From: Pseudomonas sp. GM21
GTDB taxonomy: Bacteria; Pseudomonadota; Gammaproteobacteria; Pseudomonadales; Pseudomonadaceae
Direction: 5' to 3'
NCBI RefSeq assembly: GCF_000282215.1
Contig: NZ_AKJS01000027.1
Span: 1 to 35,555 of the forward strand
DNA length: 35,555 bases
Shown: positions 17,208-24,935 of the stretch, in pieces
Layout of the letters: every line of letters begins with the position of its first letter
Position numbering within the stretch: position 1 is the stretch's first letter
The notes under the pieces: generated by a model
What the model was told of the DNA's origin: nothing
What the model saw: only the letters and a program-made list of their open reading frames with translations
Database searches by the model: none
Translations under genes and position numbers: made by a program

Positions 17208-17303
17208 CTCTGTGGGAGTGAGCCTGCTCGCGATAACGGTAGCTCATTCAAAATAGATTTCGCCTGACACTCAGCCATCGCGAGCAGGCTCGCTCCCACA
17301 GGG
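17208..17303. repeat. REPIN (two inverted REP sequences)
   Basis: CTGTGGGAGTGAGCCTGCTCGCGATAACGG (given here in two halves: CTGTGGGAGTGAGCC and TGCTCGCGATAACGG) at 17209-17238 is mirrored by ATCGCGAGCAGGCTCGC plus TCCCACAG at 17277-17301. About 38 nt of AT-rich spacer lies between the arms. This is the standard REPIN layout of fluorescent Pseudomonas. It lies in the convergent space between queF and the DUF4404 gene. Confidence 0.88.
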
Positions 17304-17329
17304 AGACGGTGTTGCAAGACGCAGGCATG

Positions 17330-17362
17330 AAAAAGCCCCGCTAGCGATAGCGGGGCTTTTTT
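17330..17362. terminator. Bidirectional terminator between queF and DUF4404 gene
   Basis: AAAAGCCCCGCTA (17331-17343) pairs perfectly with TAGCGGGGCTTTT (17348-17360) around a GCGA loop. A and T tracts on both sides let it work for queF on the plus strand and for the DUF4404 gene on the minus strand. Confidence 0.9.
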
Positions 17363-17375
17363 GCATCTGACAGGT

Positions 17376-17639
17376 TCAGATTCCGATATTGCCCAGGGTT
17401 TGAGCGATGTTGCGCAAGGTGCCGGCAATGACGGGGTGGTCGAGTTCAAAGCGTTCGACGGCCAGGTTGACGCCGTCAGCCAGGCTGGAATCCTTGGTTT
17501 TGGTTTCCAGTTCAATTTCCAGCTCGATCTGTTGCATCAGCGCGTGCAGATCCTCGCGCTCGGCTTCGGTAAGCGGGGGGTTCTGTTCCAATTGCTCGCG
17601 CAGAGTATCGAGTTGTTTTTGCAGTTCGCGGGCAGGCAT
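17376..17639 (-). CDS. DUF4404 family small protein
   Basis: This is an 87-residue soluble protein, MPARELQKQLDTLREQLEQNPP onward, followed by LTEAEREDLHALMQQIELEIELE. Heptad-like Leu spacing suggests a helical hairpin or coiled coil (residues 3-50). The C-terminal part AVERFELDHPVIAGTLRNIAQTLGNIGI is the conserved end of DUF4404 proteins. I chose ATG 17639, which has AAGGAAG about 6 nt upstream; the earlier ATG at 17672 adds 11 unlike residues and has no ribosome site. No function is known. The position next to queF matches PA2805 as I recall. Confidence 0.85.
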   Translation of the reverse strand: MPARELQKQLDTLREQLEQNPPLTEAEREDLHALMQQIELEIELETKTKDSSLADGVNLAVERFELDHPVIAGTLRNIAQTLGNIGI

Positions 17640-17748
17640 GGCGTTCTTCCTTTTATCGATAGGCACTGGCATAGACCGCAGCCTCGCGCCAAAGGTCTAT
17701 GGCTGACCTTTAGATTAATCCACTTGCGCACAACCTGCATGATCTCGG

Positions 17749-18369
17749 TCAGGGCTTTTCGCCCTTGAGTCGGCGCAGGCTGATATCGGCCAGACAGGTA
17801 TCGAGTTCACCCAGATGATCGATCACCGAGTGCACGCCCAATTTGAATAACTGCATCGTCGCCTTGCCGCGTAAATGCTCGCGTTCTTTTTGGCTCAGTG
17901 CGTGCCATTCGATGGGGGCGAGGCCGCAGAGCGAGCCGCAGGACGCCAGCCCGATCGTCCACAACCCGGCATTCAGGCCTGATTGCAGCAACCGTGGTTC
18001 GCCGCTGACCAGTACGCAGCCATCCAGACGTTCTACATTCATCGCCATCAAGGCTTGCCAACAGGCGTTCGGTGTGGGCCATGGTTTGATTGTTGCGGGG
18101 TGTTGCGAAGAACTGATCCAGGACGGCAGGGTTGCGGCCAGTGAATGGCTGAGGGCAGCGGGTAGCTCGTCGAGCCAGGCGCAAGGGATTTGCTGGCGCT
18201 GCAAACTGCGCAGGCTGTCCAGCGCACCGGGGGTGGCCTCGGCGTGCTCCGCAGAATAAACCCCGTATTGGCGAGTCCGGGCGCCGAAATCTACCAGACA
18301 ACCGCTGAGGCCGAACAAGACGGCAGTCAAGCCGGGTGCTGCAATGGGCAAGGTTTCAGCGTTTGGCAT
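17749..18369 (-). CDS. Phosphonatase-like HAD protein lacking catalytic residues
   Basis: The 206-residue protein aligns by eye with phosphonoacetaldehyde hydrolase. Its start LTAVLFGLSGCLVDFGA matches the phosphonatase motif I (AVILDWAGTxVDFG), but Gly replaces the Asp nucleophile. Motif II (normally STTGY) reads CAWLDEL. The metal-binding Asp-Asp of motif IV (VKVDDT) reads VLVSGEP. The following segment, LNAGLWTIGLASCGSLCGLAPIEWHALSQKER, and the end VIDHLGELDTCLADI keep the family pattern. The cap domain is much reduced (family length about 275). The frame is intact and has a ribosome site (AGGGA), so it is an expressed pseudoenzyme candidate rather than an obvious pseudogene. It precedes the DUF4404 gene on the same strand. 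The comparison sequences are from memory. Confidence 0.8.
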   Translation of the reverse strand: MPNAETLPIAAPGLTAVLFGLSGCLVDFGARTRQYGVYSAEHAEATPGALDSLRSLQRQQIPCAWLDELPAALSHSLAATLPSWISSSQHPATIKPWPTPNACWQALMAMNVERLDGCVLVSGEPRLLQSGLNAGLWTIGLASCGSLCGLAPIEWHALSQKEREHLRGKATMQLFKLGVHSVIDHLGELDTCLADISLRRLKGEKP

Positions 18370-18483
18370 ATCAACGTCCCTGAAATAGTGACAAGGTTAT
18401 GCGGCGTCAGTGACAGTTGAGTGACATTGATGTGAAGCGCTCCCAATGAACATGATTCATCTGTAGGCGAATGCGCGCGATGC

Positions 18484-18512
18484 TGCCTAAACCGGCTTTT
18501 CCGTCTTATACT
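18484..18512 (+). promoter_or_regulatory. Possible mlaA promoter
   Basis: TATACT (18507-18512) is a good -10 hexamer about 60 nt before the mlaA ATG. The -35 position 17 nt upstream (TGCCTA) is poor, so an activator or another spacing may apply. Confidence 0.3.
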
Positions 18513-18570
18513 CACCAGCTTAACGCCCGGGCCAAGTGCCCGCGCCAGTAATAGTCCAGGGGGTTTTTCT

Positions 18571-19260
18571 ATGCGCTTGAGCAAACATTTCGCTCAGCTT
18601 TGTGTGTGTGCCGGCGTGTTGCTGGTTCCGTTTGTGGCCCAGGCTGCTCCGGAAGATGACCCTTGGGAAAGCGTTAACCGTCCGATCTTCAAGTTCAACG
18701 ATGTGATCGACACCTATGCCCTCAAGCCTGTTGCTCAGGGCTATCAGTTCATAACGCCGCAGTTTCTGGAAGACGGCATTCACAACATGTTCCGCAACGT
18801 CGGTGATGTCACCAACCTGGTGAACGACATTCTGCAGGTCAAACCGGTTGCGGCGGGCACCGACACAGCGCGCATCATCTTCAACACCACGTTCGGTCTG
18901 CTGGGCTTTTTCGACGTAGGCACCAAGATGGGCCTGCATCGCAACGACGAAGATTTCGGGCAAACCCTCGGCTATTGGGGTGTCGGTAGCGGTCCTTACG
19001 TGGTGCTGCCATTGCTGGGGCCTAGCACCGTGCGTGATGCGCCTTCCAAGCTCGTCGACAGCTACACCGGTCCGTACCCGTACATCGACGACGTGTCGGT
19101 GCGTAACACGGTCTTCGGCCTGAACATCGTCGACACGCGCGCCAGCTTGCTGTCGAGCGAAAAACTGATCACCGGGGACAAGTACATCTTTATTCGTAAT
19201 GCGTACTTGCAGAACCGCGAATTCAAAGTCAAAGACGGCCAGGTCGAAGACGATTTTTAA
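18571..19260 (+). CDS. mlaA: Phospholipid-binding protein MlaA (VacJ family)
   Basis: MlaA sits in the outer membrane and removes misplaced phospholipids from its outer leaflet, passing them to MlaC and the MlaFEDB transporter. The 229-residue protein begins with a signal peptide (residues 1-25, cut at AQA/AP). The mature part starts EDDPWESVNRPIFKFNDVIDTYALKPVAQGYQFITP, the VacJ signature, followed by NTTFGLLGFFDVGTKMGL and DFGQTLGYWGVGSGPYVVLPLLGPSTVRD, all conserved. E. coli MlaA is a lipoprotein, but no lipobox Cys is visible here: the two Cys (11 and 13) lie inside the hydrophobic core. It is probably a soluble or peripherally bound form held by porins. It is a single gene with its own terminator. 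Confidence 0.95.
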   Translation: MRLSKHFAQLCVCAGVLLVPFVAQAAPEDDPWESVNRPIFKFNDVIDTYALKPVAQGYQFITPQFLEDGIHNMFRNVGDVTNLVNDILQVKPVAAGTDTARIIFNTTFGLLGFFDVGTKMGLHRNDEDFGQTLGYWGVGSGPYVVLPLLGPSTVRDAPSKLVDSYTGPYPYIDDVSVRNTVFGLNIVDTRASLLSSEKLITGDKYIFIRNAYLQNREFKVKDGQVEDDF

Positions 19261-19278
19261 TCTCGATCGCTAATGCGA

Positions 19279-19310
19279 AGAAGGCGGCCATTGGGCCGCC
19301 TTCTTTCGTT
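19279..19310 (+). terminator. Terminator of mlaA
   Basis: AGAAGGCGGCC (19279-19289) pairs perfectly with GGCCGCCTTCT (19294-19304) around ATTG, followed by TTCGTTT. It lies 18 nt after the mlaA stop. Confidence 0.88.
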
Positions 19311-19313
19311 TGG

Positions 19314-19399
19314 ATCCGGCCTATGCGCACCACCTCGGCATCGACTCGCATGCCGATGAAAGCGCGCTTTTCGCTGCAGTCCTGTCCGGTTTGGCTCAT
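19314..19399 (-). pseudogene. Remnant of a PilZ-domain gene (PA2799-like)
   Basis: From an ATG at 19399, with AAGG upstream, the minus strand reads MSQTGQDCSEKRAFIGMRV followed by DAEVV. This resembles the N terminus of small PilZ proteins (EKRxFIRMRVDAEV). After about 24 codons the likeness ends; the frame then reads through the mlaA terminator to a stop at 19229. The second Arg of the RxxxR cyclic di-GMP motif is Gly here. In P. aeruginosa a small PilZ gene lies in this same place between mlaA and the rssB-like gene, as I recall. This looks like a deletion remnant with a mutated motif. It could instead be a chance likeness, since only about 24 residues are available. Confidence 0.6.
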
Positions 19400-19674
19400 G
19401 GGCTCAACCTTACATTGGGTTACGGAATTGTCTGTTCTTATAACTCCCGGTGATTTGACAAATAAAGACGTCAAGCGACCATCGGCGTGAGCTTGAAACG
19501 CCCCGCGGATGGGAGTACCGTCTGCGCCTTAGAAGGGCACCTCTGGTGGACGTGTGAGTAGGGCAAGCGCTCGAAAACGGTGCGACAGAGTGGCTAGAAA
19601 GCGAATCCAGTAGTGTGAGCCGGGCTAAATCCCGTGCCTGCTACGCCAACCTAATTCTGGCGCCGTTTGCCCAC

Positions 19675-20856
19675 ATGCCAAAAACCAGTGCCACGCTGCT
19701 GATAATCGATGATGACGAAGTAGTGCGCGCGAGTCTCGCGGCCTATTTGGAAGACAGTGGTTTCAGTGTCCTGCAGGCCAGCAATGGCCAGCAGGGTCTT
19801 CAGGTATTCGAGCAAGACAAGCCCGACCTGGTCATCTGCGATCTGCGCATGCCGCAGATGGGCGGACTCGAACTTATCCGCCAGGTCACTGAGCGGTCTC
19901 CGCAAACCCCTGTGATTGTGGTCTCGGGTGCCGGCGTGATGAACGACGCGGTCGAGGCGTTGCGCCTGGGCGCAGCGGATTACCTGATCAAGCCTCTCGA
20001 AGATCTGGCTGTGCTCGAGCATTCTGTGCGCCGAGCCCTGGATCGCGCGCGTCTGCTGCTGGAAAACCAGCGCTACCGCGAGAAGCTGGAAAAGGCCAAC
20101 CGTGAACTCGCCGCCAGCCTGAACCTGCTCCAGGAAGACCAGAACGCCGGTCGGCAAGTGCAGATGAACATGCTGCCGGTCAGTCCCTGGACCATCGACG
20201 AGTTCCAGTTTGCGCACCAGATCATCCCATCGCTGTACCTGTCGGGTGATTTTGTTGACTATTTTCGGGTCGACGAGCGTCGGGTAGCGTTCTACCTGGC
20301 AGACGTTTCCGGGCATGGCGCCTCTTCAGCCTTCGTTACCGTACTGCTGAAGTTCATGACCACGCGCTTGCTGTTTGAATCCAAGCGCAGCGGCACATTG
20401 CCGGAATTCAAGCCTTCAGAGGTCCTTGGTCATATCAACCGAGGCCTGATCAGTTGTAAGCTGGGTAAACACGTCACAATGGTCGGTGGAGTCATCGACG
20501 AGGAGACAGGTTTGTTGACCTATAGCATCGGTGGTCATTTGCCGTTGCCTGTGTTGTACACGCCAGACAGTGTTCGTTATCTGGAAGGGCGTGGTCTGCC
20601 GGTGGGCCTCTTCAATGAAGCCACCTACGAAGACCACGTACTGGAGCTGCCGCCAACGTTCAGCCTGACGCTGATGTCTGATGGCATTCTGGACCTTTTG
20701 CCAGAACCCACACTCAAAGAAAAAGAAGCGGCGTTGCCCCAACGGGTCAAGGCTGCGGGCGGCACCCTGGATGGGCTGCGGCAGGTTTTTGGATTGGCCA
20801 CGCTTGGGGAGATGCCGGATGATATCGCCCTGTTGGTGTTGAGCAGGAATCTTTAA
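19675..20856 (+). CDS. rssB: RssB-like response regulator with PP2C-type phosphatase domain
   Basis: The 393-residue protein has a receiver domain (about 8-120) with the acidic cluster IIDDDE, phospho-acceptor Asp56 (LVICDLRMPQMGG) and Lys106 (DYLIKPL). A helical linker follows (about 130-175, RYREKLEKANRELAASLNLLQE). The rest is a SpoIIE/PP2C-type phosphatase domain with SGDFVDYFRV, LADVSGHGASSAFV and LMSDGILDLLPEP, whose Asp residues should bind metal. I chose ATG 19675, giving MPKTSATLLIIDDDE and the length usual for PA2798-like proteins; an upstream GTG at 19615 adds an unlike N terminus. It probably dephosphorylates the STAS partner encoded directly downstream, as part of a partner-switching pathway. 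The 414 nt before it hold only a terminator and the PilZ remnant. Confidence 0.9.
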   Translation: MPKTSATLLIIDDDEVVRASLAAYLEDSGFSVLQASNGQQGLQVFEQDKPDLVICDLRMPQMGGLELIRQVTERSPQTPVIVVSGAGVMNDAVEALRLGAADYLIKPLEDLAVLEHSVRRALDRARLLLENQRYREKLEKANRELAASLNLLQEDQNAGRQVQMNMLPVSPWTIDEFQFAHQIIPSLYLSGDFVDYFRVDERRVAFYLADVSGHGASSAFVTVLLKFMTTRLLFESKRSGTLPEFKPSEVLGHINRGLISCKLGKHVTMVGGVIDEETGLLTYSIGGHLPLPVLYTPDSVRYLEGRGLPVGLFNEATYEDHVLELPPTFSLTLMSDGILDLLPEPTLKEKEAALPQRVKAAGGTLDGLRQVFGLATLGEMPDDIALLVLSRNL

Positions 20857-21338
20857 TGAGTACCGGTAGAATCCAGTTCGCCGAGCAGGATGGCACTTTC
20901 GTCCTGAAATTCGTCGGTGAAGTTCGCCTGACCCTGTGTTCGGCGTTGGATGCGACTATTGATCGTATCTTCACCGCTTTGAACTTCAACGCGATCGTGA
21001 TCGACCTGACCGAAACACGCAGCATCGACAGCACCACCCTTGGTCTGCTGGCCAAATTGTCGATCTTGTCGCGGCAAAAGGTCGGCCTGCTGCCGACTGT
21101 CGTCACCACCCACGAAGACATCACCCGTCTGCTGGAGTCCATGGGCTTCGAGCAAGTGTTTAACATCGTTGATCAACCCGTGCCGTGCCCGGAATGCCTG
21201 GACGACCTGCCAGACCAGGACCAGTCCGAAGAAGTGGTGCGGATCAAAGTCCTCGAAGCACACAAAATCCTCATGGGGCTGAACGACCACAATCGCGAAG
21301 CGTTCCATGATCTGGTGAATGCGCTCGAGCGTCACTGA
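20856..21338 (+). CDS. rssC: STAS-domain anti-sigma factor antagonist
   Basis: The 160-residue protein has an N-terminal STAS domain (about 1-105). VIDLTETRSIDSTTLGLLAKLS holds the phosphorylation motif of SpoIIAA-like antagonists (Ser59/Thr60 in DSTTLG). The C-terminal extension has a CxxC pair (PVPCPECLDDLPDQD, about residues 109-112) and a helical end (KVLEAHKILMGLNDHNREAFHDLVNALERH) not part of the basic STAS fold. The start overlaps the rssB stop by one base (TAATG), so the two are translated together. It is the likely substrate of the upstream phosphatase and should bind an anti-sigma kinase not in this window. The symbol follows PA2797/PA2798 naming as I recall it. Confidence 0.88.
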   Translation: MSTGRIQFAEQDGTFVLKFVGEVRLTLCSALDATIDRIFTALNFNAIVIDLTETRSIDSTTLGLLAKLSILSRQKVGLLPTVVTTHEDITRLLESMGFEQVFNIVDQPVPCPECLDDLPDQDQSEEVVRIKVLEAHKILMGLNDHNREAFHDLVNALERH

Positions 21339-21366
21339 TCAGGCGCGCAGTTAAACCACCAGGCAC

Positions 21367-21400
21367 AAAAAAGGGCGAACCACCAAGGTTCGCCCTTTTT
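21367..21400. terminator. Bidirectional terminator between rssC and tal
   Basis: GGGCGAACC (21373-21381) pairs with GGTTCGCCC (21387-21395) around a 5-nt loop, with A tract on the left and T tract on the right. It serves both convergent genes. Confidence 0.9.
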
Positions 21401-21418
21401 GCATCACCTGGTGCTAGA

Positions 21419-22345
21419 TCACAGCTTGTCCTGCAACAACGCCTCAAGTTTCTCCTGATCCCGAGCGAACTGTCGAATACCCTCAGCCAGTTTCTCAGTC
21501 GCCATCGCATCCTCGTTGGACAGCCAACGGAACTGCGCTTCATTCAAGCTCAGGCGCGCTTCACCTGCATGCCCAGGCGTCAGCTTGCGCTCCAGCTTGC
21601 CCGTATCCGCCGCCAGTTTCTCCAGCAGGTCCGGGCTGATGGTCAGGCGATCACAACCGGCCAACTGCTCGATCTGACTAAGGTTGCGGAAGCTTGCGCC
21701 CATCACCACAGTCTTGTAGTCATTGGCCTTGTAGTAGTTGTAAATCCGCGTTACCGACTGCACGCCTGGATCATCCGCGCCTGTGTAGTCGTTACCGTTG
21801 GCTTTCTTGTACCAGTCGTAAATCCGGCCTACGAACGGCGAGATCAGGAACACACCGGCATCGGCACACGCTGCCGCCTGAGCAAAGGAGAACAGCAGCG
21901 TCAGGTTGGTCTGGATGCCTTCTTTTTCCAATGTCTCTGCGGCGCGGATGCCTTCCCAGGTGGAGGCGATCTTGATCAATACGCGGTCACGGCCGATGCC
22001 GGCCTTGTCGTACAGCTCGATCAGACGGTGAGCGCGCTTCAATACGGCATCAGTGTCGAACGACAGGCGCGCATCCACTTCGGTAGAAATACGGCCCGGT
22101 ACCACTTTCAGAATCTCTTGCCCGACCGCAACGCCGAAACGGTCGCTGGCCAGGCCCACATCGCCTTTGCAGTCATGAACACAGGCGTTCAGCAATTCGG
22201 CGTACGCAGGGATGGCCGCGGCTTTGAGCAGCAGGGAAGGGTTGGTCGTAGCGTCCACCGGTTTAACGCGAGCGATTGCTTCGAAGTCGCCAGTATCGGC
22301 AACCACGGTGGTCATTTGTTTAAGTTGTTCCAGCTTGGAAGTCAT
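21419..22345 (-). CDS. tal: Transaldolase
   Basis: Transaldolase moves a dihydroxyacetone unit between sugar phosphates in the non-oxidative pentose phosphate pathway. The 308-residue protein is a TalB-type barrel: [29 protein letters not shown] at the N terminus with the catalytic Asp of DTGD, the Schiff-base Lys125 in [48 protein letters not shown], and [26 protein letters not shown] chose ATG 22345, giving [20 protein letters not shown], typical of the family; an upstream ATG adds 19 unlike residues. It has AGGA upstream. It is a single gene followed by a shared terminator. Confidence 0.97.
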   Translation of the reverse strand: MTSKLEQLKQMTTVVADTGDFEAIARVKPVDATTNPSLLLKAAAIPAYAELLNACVHDCKGDVGLASDRFGVAVGQEILKVVPGRISTEVDARLSFDTDAVLKRAHRLIELYDKAGIGRDRVLIKIASTWEGIRAAETLEKEGIQTNLTLLFSFAQAAACADAGVFLISPFVGRIYDWYKKANGNDYTGADDPGVQSVTRIYNYYKANDYKTVVMGASFRNLSQIEQLAGCDRLTISPDLLEKLAADTGKLERKLTPGHAGEARLSLNEAQFRWLSNEDAMATEKLAEGIRQFARDQEKLEALLQDKL

Positions 22346-22523
22346 GGGCGTGCTCTGTCCTGTGGGTCTAATGACATTACCCGAGCGCTGACAGCCACTC
22401 AAGGGCGCATGTACGTATCGATGGCCCCAGCGGCAACAACCTGAAAACGGCTGTTTGAATGGCGGGGCGCGCTATCGGTAAATACGATGCCAAATCAGCG
22501 CACAGGTTCAACCCGGGCGACCG

Positions 22524-23519
22524 TTAGCGGCCCTCCAACAACTCCGCCGCCTGATCCAGCAACACCAAAGGCTCTTTAGCCTTATGAATATCCACCGACA
22601 ACAACTGCCGAAACTTGCGCGCCCCCGGGAACCCGGTGCCCAGCCCCAGCACATGCCGGGTGATATGGTGCATCGAACCACCCGCATCGATGTGCGCGGC
22701 GATATAAGGCCGCAACTGCGCCAGTGCCTCGGCCCGTGTGATCACCGGTGCCGTGCTGCCGAACAGCTGCTGATCCACCTCAGCCATCACATAAGGATTG
22801 TGATACGCCTCCCGACCCAGCATCACACCGTCGAACGTCTGCAAATGCTCGTGACAAGCCTCCAGCGTCTTGATCCCGCCGTTGAGAATAATCTCCAGGT
22901 CCGGAAAATCTGTCTTCAACCGTGCCGCCACGTCATAACGCAGGGGCGGAATATCCCGGTTCTCCTTCGGCGACAACCCCTCCAGAATCGCAATCCGCGC
23001 ATGCACCGTAAAACTCGTACACCCGGCATCCCGAACCGTACCGACGAAATCACACAACTGCTCGTAACTGTCCCGCCCATTAATCCCGATGCGGTGCTTC
23101 ACTGTCACCGGAATCGACACCGCATCACGCATCGCCTTCACACAATCAGCCACCAACTGCGGATGCCCCATCAGGCAGGCGCCGATCATGTTGTTCTGCA
23201 CGCGGTCACTCGGGCAGCCGACGTTGAGATTTACCTCGTCGTAGCCGTGGTCTTGGGCCATGCGGGCGCAGGCGGCAAGGTCGAGGGGGACGCTGCCGCC
23301 GAGTTGTAGCGCGAGCGGGTGTTCAGCTTCGTTGTGACGGAGGAAACGGTCGTGATCGCCGTTTAGGAGCGCGCCGGTGGTGACCATTTCGGTGTAGAGG
23401 AGGGCATTTTTTGACAATAGGCGTAGGAAAAAACGGCAATGTTTATCAGTCCAATCCATCATCGGTGCGACGGAAAAGCGGCGGGAGAGCGGGGCGGGTG
23501 TGGCGGTGATTGGGGGCAT
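22524..23519 (-). CDS. dusA: tRNA-dihydrouridine(20/20a) synthase DusA
   Basis: DusA is an FMN enzyme that reduces uridine in the D-loop of tRNA with NADPH. The 331-residue protein has the FMN-binding start FSVAPMMDWTDKHCRFFLRLLS, the catalytic Cys102 in NLNVGCPSDRVQNNMIGACLM, VTVKHRIGIN, FTVHARIAILEGLSPKENR, and LNGGIKTLEACHEHL with VMLGREAYHNPY. PMMDWTD and the KENR segment identify DusA rather than DusB or DusC. The start at 23519 leaves 19 residues before VAPMM, a normal length. The 178 nt to tal hold no gene. Confidence 0.96.
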   Translation of the reverse strand: MPPITATPAPLSRRFSVAPMMDWTDKHCRFFLRLLSKNALLYTEMVTTGALLNGDHDRFLRHNEAEHPLALQLGGSVPLDLAACARMAQDHGYDEVNLNVGCPSDRVQNNMIGACLMGHPQLVADCVKAMRDAVSIPVTVKHRIGINGRDSYEQLCDFVGTVRDAGCTSFTVHARIAILEGLSPKENRDIPPLRYDVAARLKTDFPDLEIILNGGIKTLEACHEHLQTFDGVMLGREAYHNPYVMAEVDQQLFGSTAPVITRAEALAQLRPYIAAHIDAGGSMHHITRHVLGLGTGFPGARKFRQLLSVDIHKAKEPLVLLDQAAELLEGR

Positions 23520-23825
23520 TAGGGGTCTGGAATCGGTGGGGCGAAAGGTGGGAGTTTATCAGGAATGGGTCTGTTGGGTTGAGGCGAGCCGAATGTCTAC
23601 GGATCAATTGGGCAGCCAAGTAGGGATATATTGCGCTTTGCTCCCTCACGTCGAATCATCAGCCTGCAAAGCGGTATGTTGAGCGCCTTTTTTTACCTCC
23701 AAAAACCTCAGTAGCTGAACCATCGCTGTCGCCTCGCAACGTTTCATGATGCCCGTCGTATCTGCAGCCTAGGATGATGACTCAATCTCGTATCACCGCA
23801 CTTCAATCCCACAGGGAACTGAAAA
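23520..23825. other. Intergenic region without recognised genes
   Basis: I see no gene with a ribosome site or family likeness in this 306-nt stretch between dusA and the small lipoprotein gene. Short open frames exist but lack support. It marks the end of the conserved block and the start of a less conserved region. Confidence 0.5.
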
Positions 23826-24044
23826 ATGATCTCGAAACTCATCAAAGTCGTGCTAATCGGTGGTGCGTTGCTGTTGAGCGCCTGTTCGGGTGTGAGCCCC
23901 CATAGCGATTACTCGGAAGCCACCCTCCCGTCTGCCGGCTTTGGCCCAGTCCCCACCAACAACCCCAGTAAGATGAGTTTCCATGGCAGTGCGCTCGGCA
24001 ACAGCTTAGGCGAGTACAGTTCGGGTTTGTTGCACGGCGATTAA
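23826..24044 (+). CDS. Small hypothetical lipoprotein
   Basis: This is a 72-residue protein with a clear lipoprotein signal: MISKLIKVVLIGGALLLSAC, with lipobox LSAC and Cys20. The mature part (about 52 residues) is rich in Ser, Gly and Pro, with no recognisable domain; a possible core is SKMSFHGSALGNSLGEYSSGLLHGD. The residue after Cys is Ser, which by general rules favours export to the outer membrane. GGGAAC with a short spacer lies before the ATG. I do not recognise the family. A small hairpin follows the stop codon. Confidence 0.75.
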   Translation: MISKLIKVVLIGGALLLSACSGVSPHSDYSEATLPSAGFGPVPTNNPSKMSFHGSALGNSLGEYSSGLLHGD

Positions 24045-24045
24045 C

Positions 24046-24077
24046 GGCGGAAGTGTTTCCGCCGCTTTGCGTTTTGC
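24046..24077 (+). terminator. Possible terminator after the small lipoprotein gene
   Basis: CGGCGGAA and TTCCGCCG (24046-24065) form a stem around a short loop, followed by CTTTGCGTTTTG. The T tract is broken, so termination may be weak. Confidence 0.5.
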
Positions 24078-24101
24078 CTGAAGTGCCTAGTGGTTCGGGG
24101 T

Positions 24102-24148
24102 GGCGACTGCTGCGCAGTCGGACGCAGGCTTCGCCAGTTGCTACATGG
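24102..24148. repeat. Short palindromic intergenic repeat
   Basis: CGACTGCTGCGCAGTCG (24105-24121) is a self-pairing stem, followed by GACGCAGGCTTCGCCAG and TTGCTACA. I recall this wording from scattered intergenic repeats in fluorescent Pseudomonas. It lies directly before the stop of the next minus-strand gene and may also end its transcription. Confidence 0.5.
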
Positions 24149-24149
24149 G

Positions 24150-24935
24150 CTATTTAGCCTCGGGCGTCGCTATCCATTGGCTCAGTACTTTTTGATATTT
24201 TCCCGTCACCTTGGCCAGGTGCAGCCACTGATCGACATACAATTTCCAGGTGATGTCATCGCGCGGTAGCAGGTACGCCTTTTCTCCATACTGCATAAAC
24301 TGACTTGGGTTCACCGCACACAAGCCGGGTTTGAGTTTCTGCTGGTACAGCGCTTCCGACGCATCGGTAATCATCACGTCAGCCTTCTTGTCCAGCAGTT
24401 CCTGAAAGATGGTCACATTGTCGTGAAGGCTCAGTTGCGCCTTGGGCAGGAAGGCGTGGACAAATGCCTCGTTCGTACCACCCGCCGGTTCAACCAGGCG
24501 CACTAAGGGCTGGTTAATTTGATCGACGGTTTGGTACAGCGCCTGATCTTCGCAGCGCACCAGCGGGACCTTGCCATCGACGTCCAGGGTGGTGCTGAAG
24601 AAGGCTTTTTTCTGGCGTTCCAGTGTGACCGAAATCCCTCCCATGCCGATGTCGCACTTACCCGCCAGCATGTCGGGCATCAGGGTTTTCCAGGTGGTCT
24701 GTACCCATTCAGTCTTGACGCCCAGGCTGTCCGCCAGTGACTGGGCCATGGCGATGTCGATGCCTGAGTATTCACCGTTCTCGGCTTTGTAAGTGTAGGG
24801 TTTGTAGTCGCCTGTGGTGCACACGCGAAGTTGGCCTTGCTGAACGACGCTATCCAGATGCGAGGGTTCTGCCTGTACGCCAGACGATAGAACGAGCAAA
24901 CCACCGAGCATCATTGTGCTTTTTATATTCTTCAT
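24150..24935 (-). CDS. Periplasmic cyclohexadienyl dehydratase-like (PheC-like) solute-binding-fold protein
   Basis: The 261-residue protein has a signal peptide (cut near VQA/EP, residue 22-23) and a type II solute-binding fold. It resembles P. aeruginosa PheC, as I remember it, more than amino-acid-binding proteins: LRVCTTGDYKPYTY, GIDIAMAQSLADSLGVK, GGISVTLERQKKAFFS, PAGGTNEAFVHA, DNVTIFQELLDKKADVMITDASEA and KAYLLPRDDITWKLYVDQWLHLA. PheC turns prephenate or arogenate into phenylpyruvate or phenylalanine in the periplasm. The Glu of GGTNE and the NVTIFQ segment are kept. I chose ATG 24935 because the signal peptide follows directly. No permease or ATPase gene is near, which agrees with an enzyme rather than a transport receptor, but an orphan binding protein is possible. 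Confidence 0.8.
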   Translation of the reverse strand: MKNIKSTMMLGGLLVLSSGVQAEPSHLDSVVQQGQLRVCTTGDYKPYTYKAENGEYSGIDIAMAQSLADSLGVKTEWVQTTWKTLMPDMLAGKCDIGMGGISVTLERQKKAFFSTTLDVDGKVPLVRCEDQALYQTVDQINQPLVRLVEPAGGTNEAFVHAFLPKAQLSLHDNVTIFQELLDKKADVMITDASEALYQQKLKPGLCAVNPSQFMQYGEKAYLLPRDDITWKLYVDQWLHLAKVTGKYQKVLSQWIATPEAK

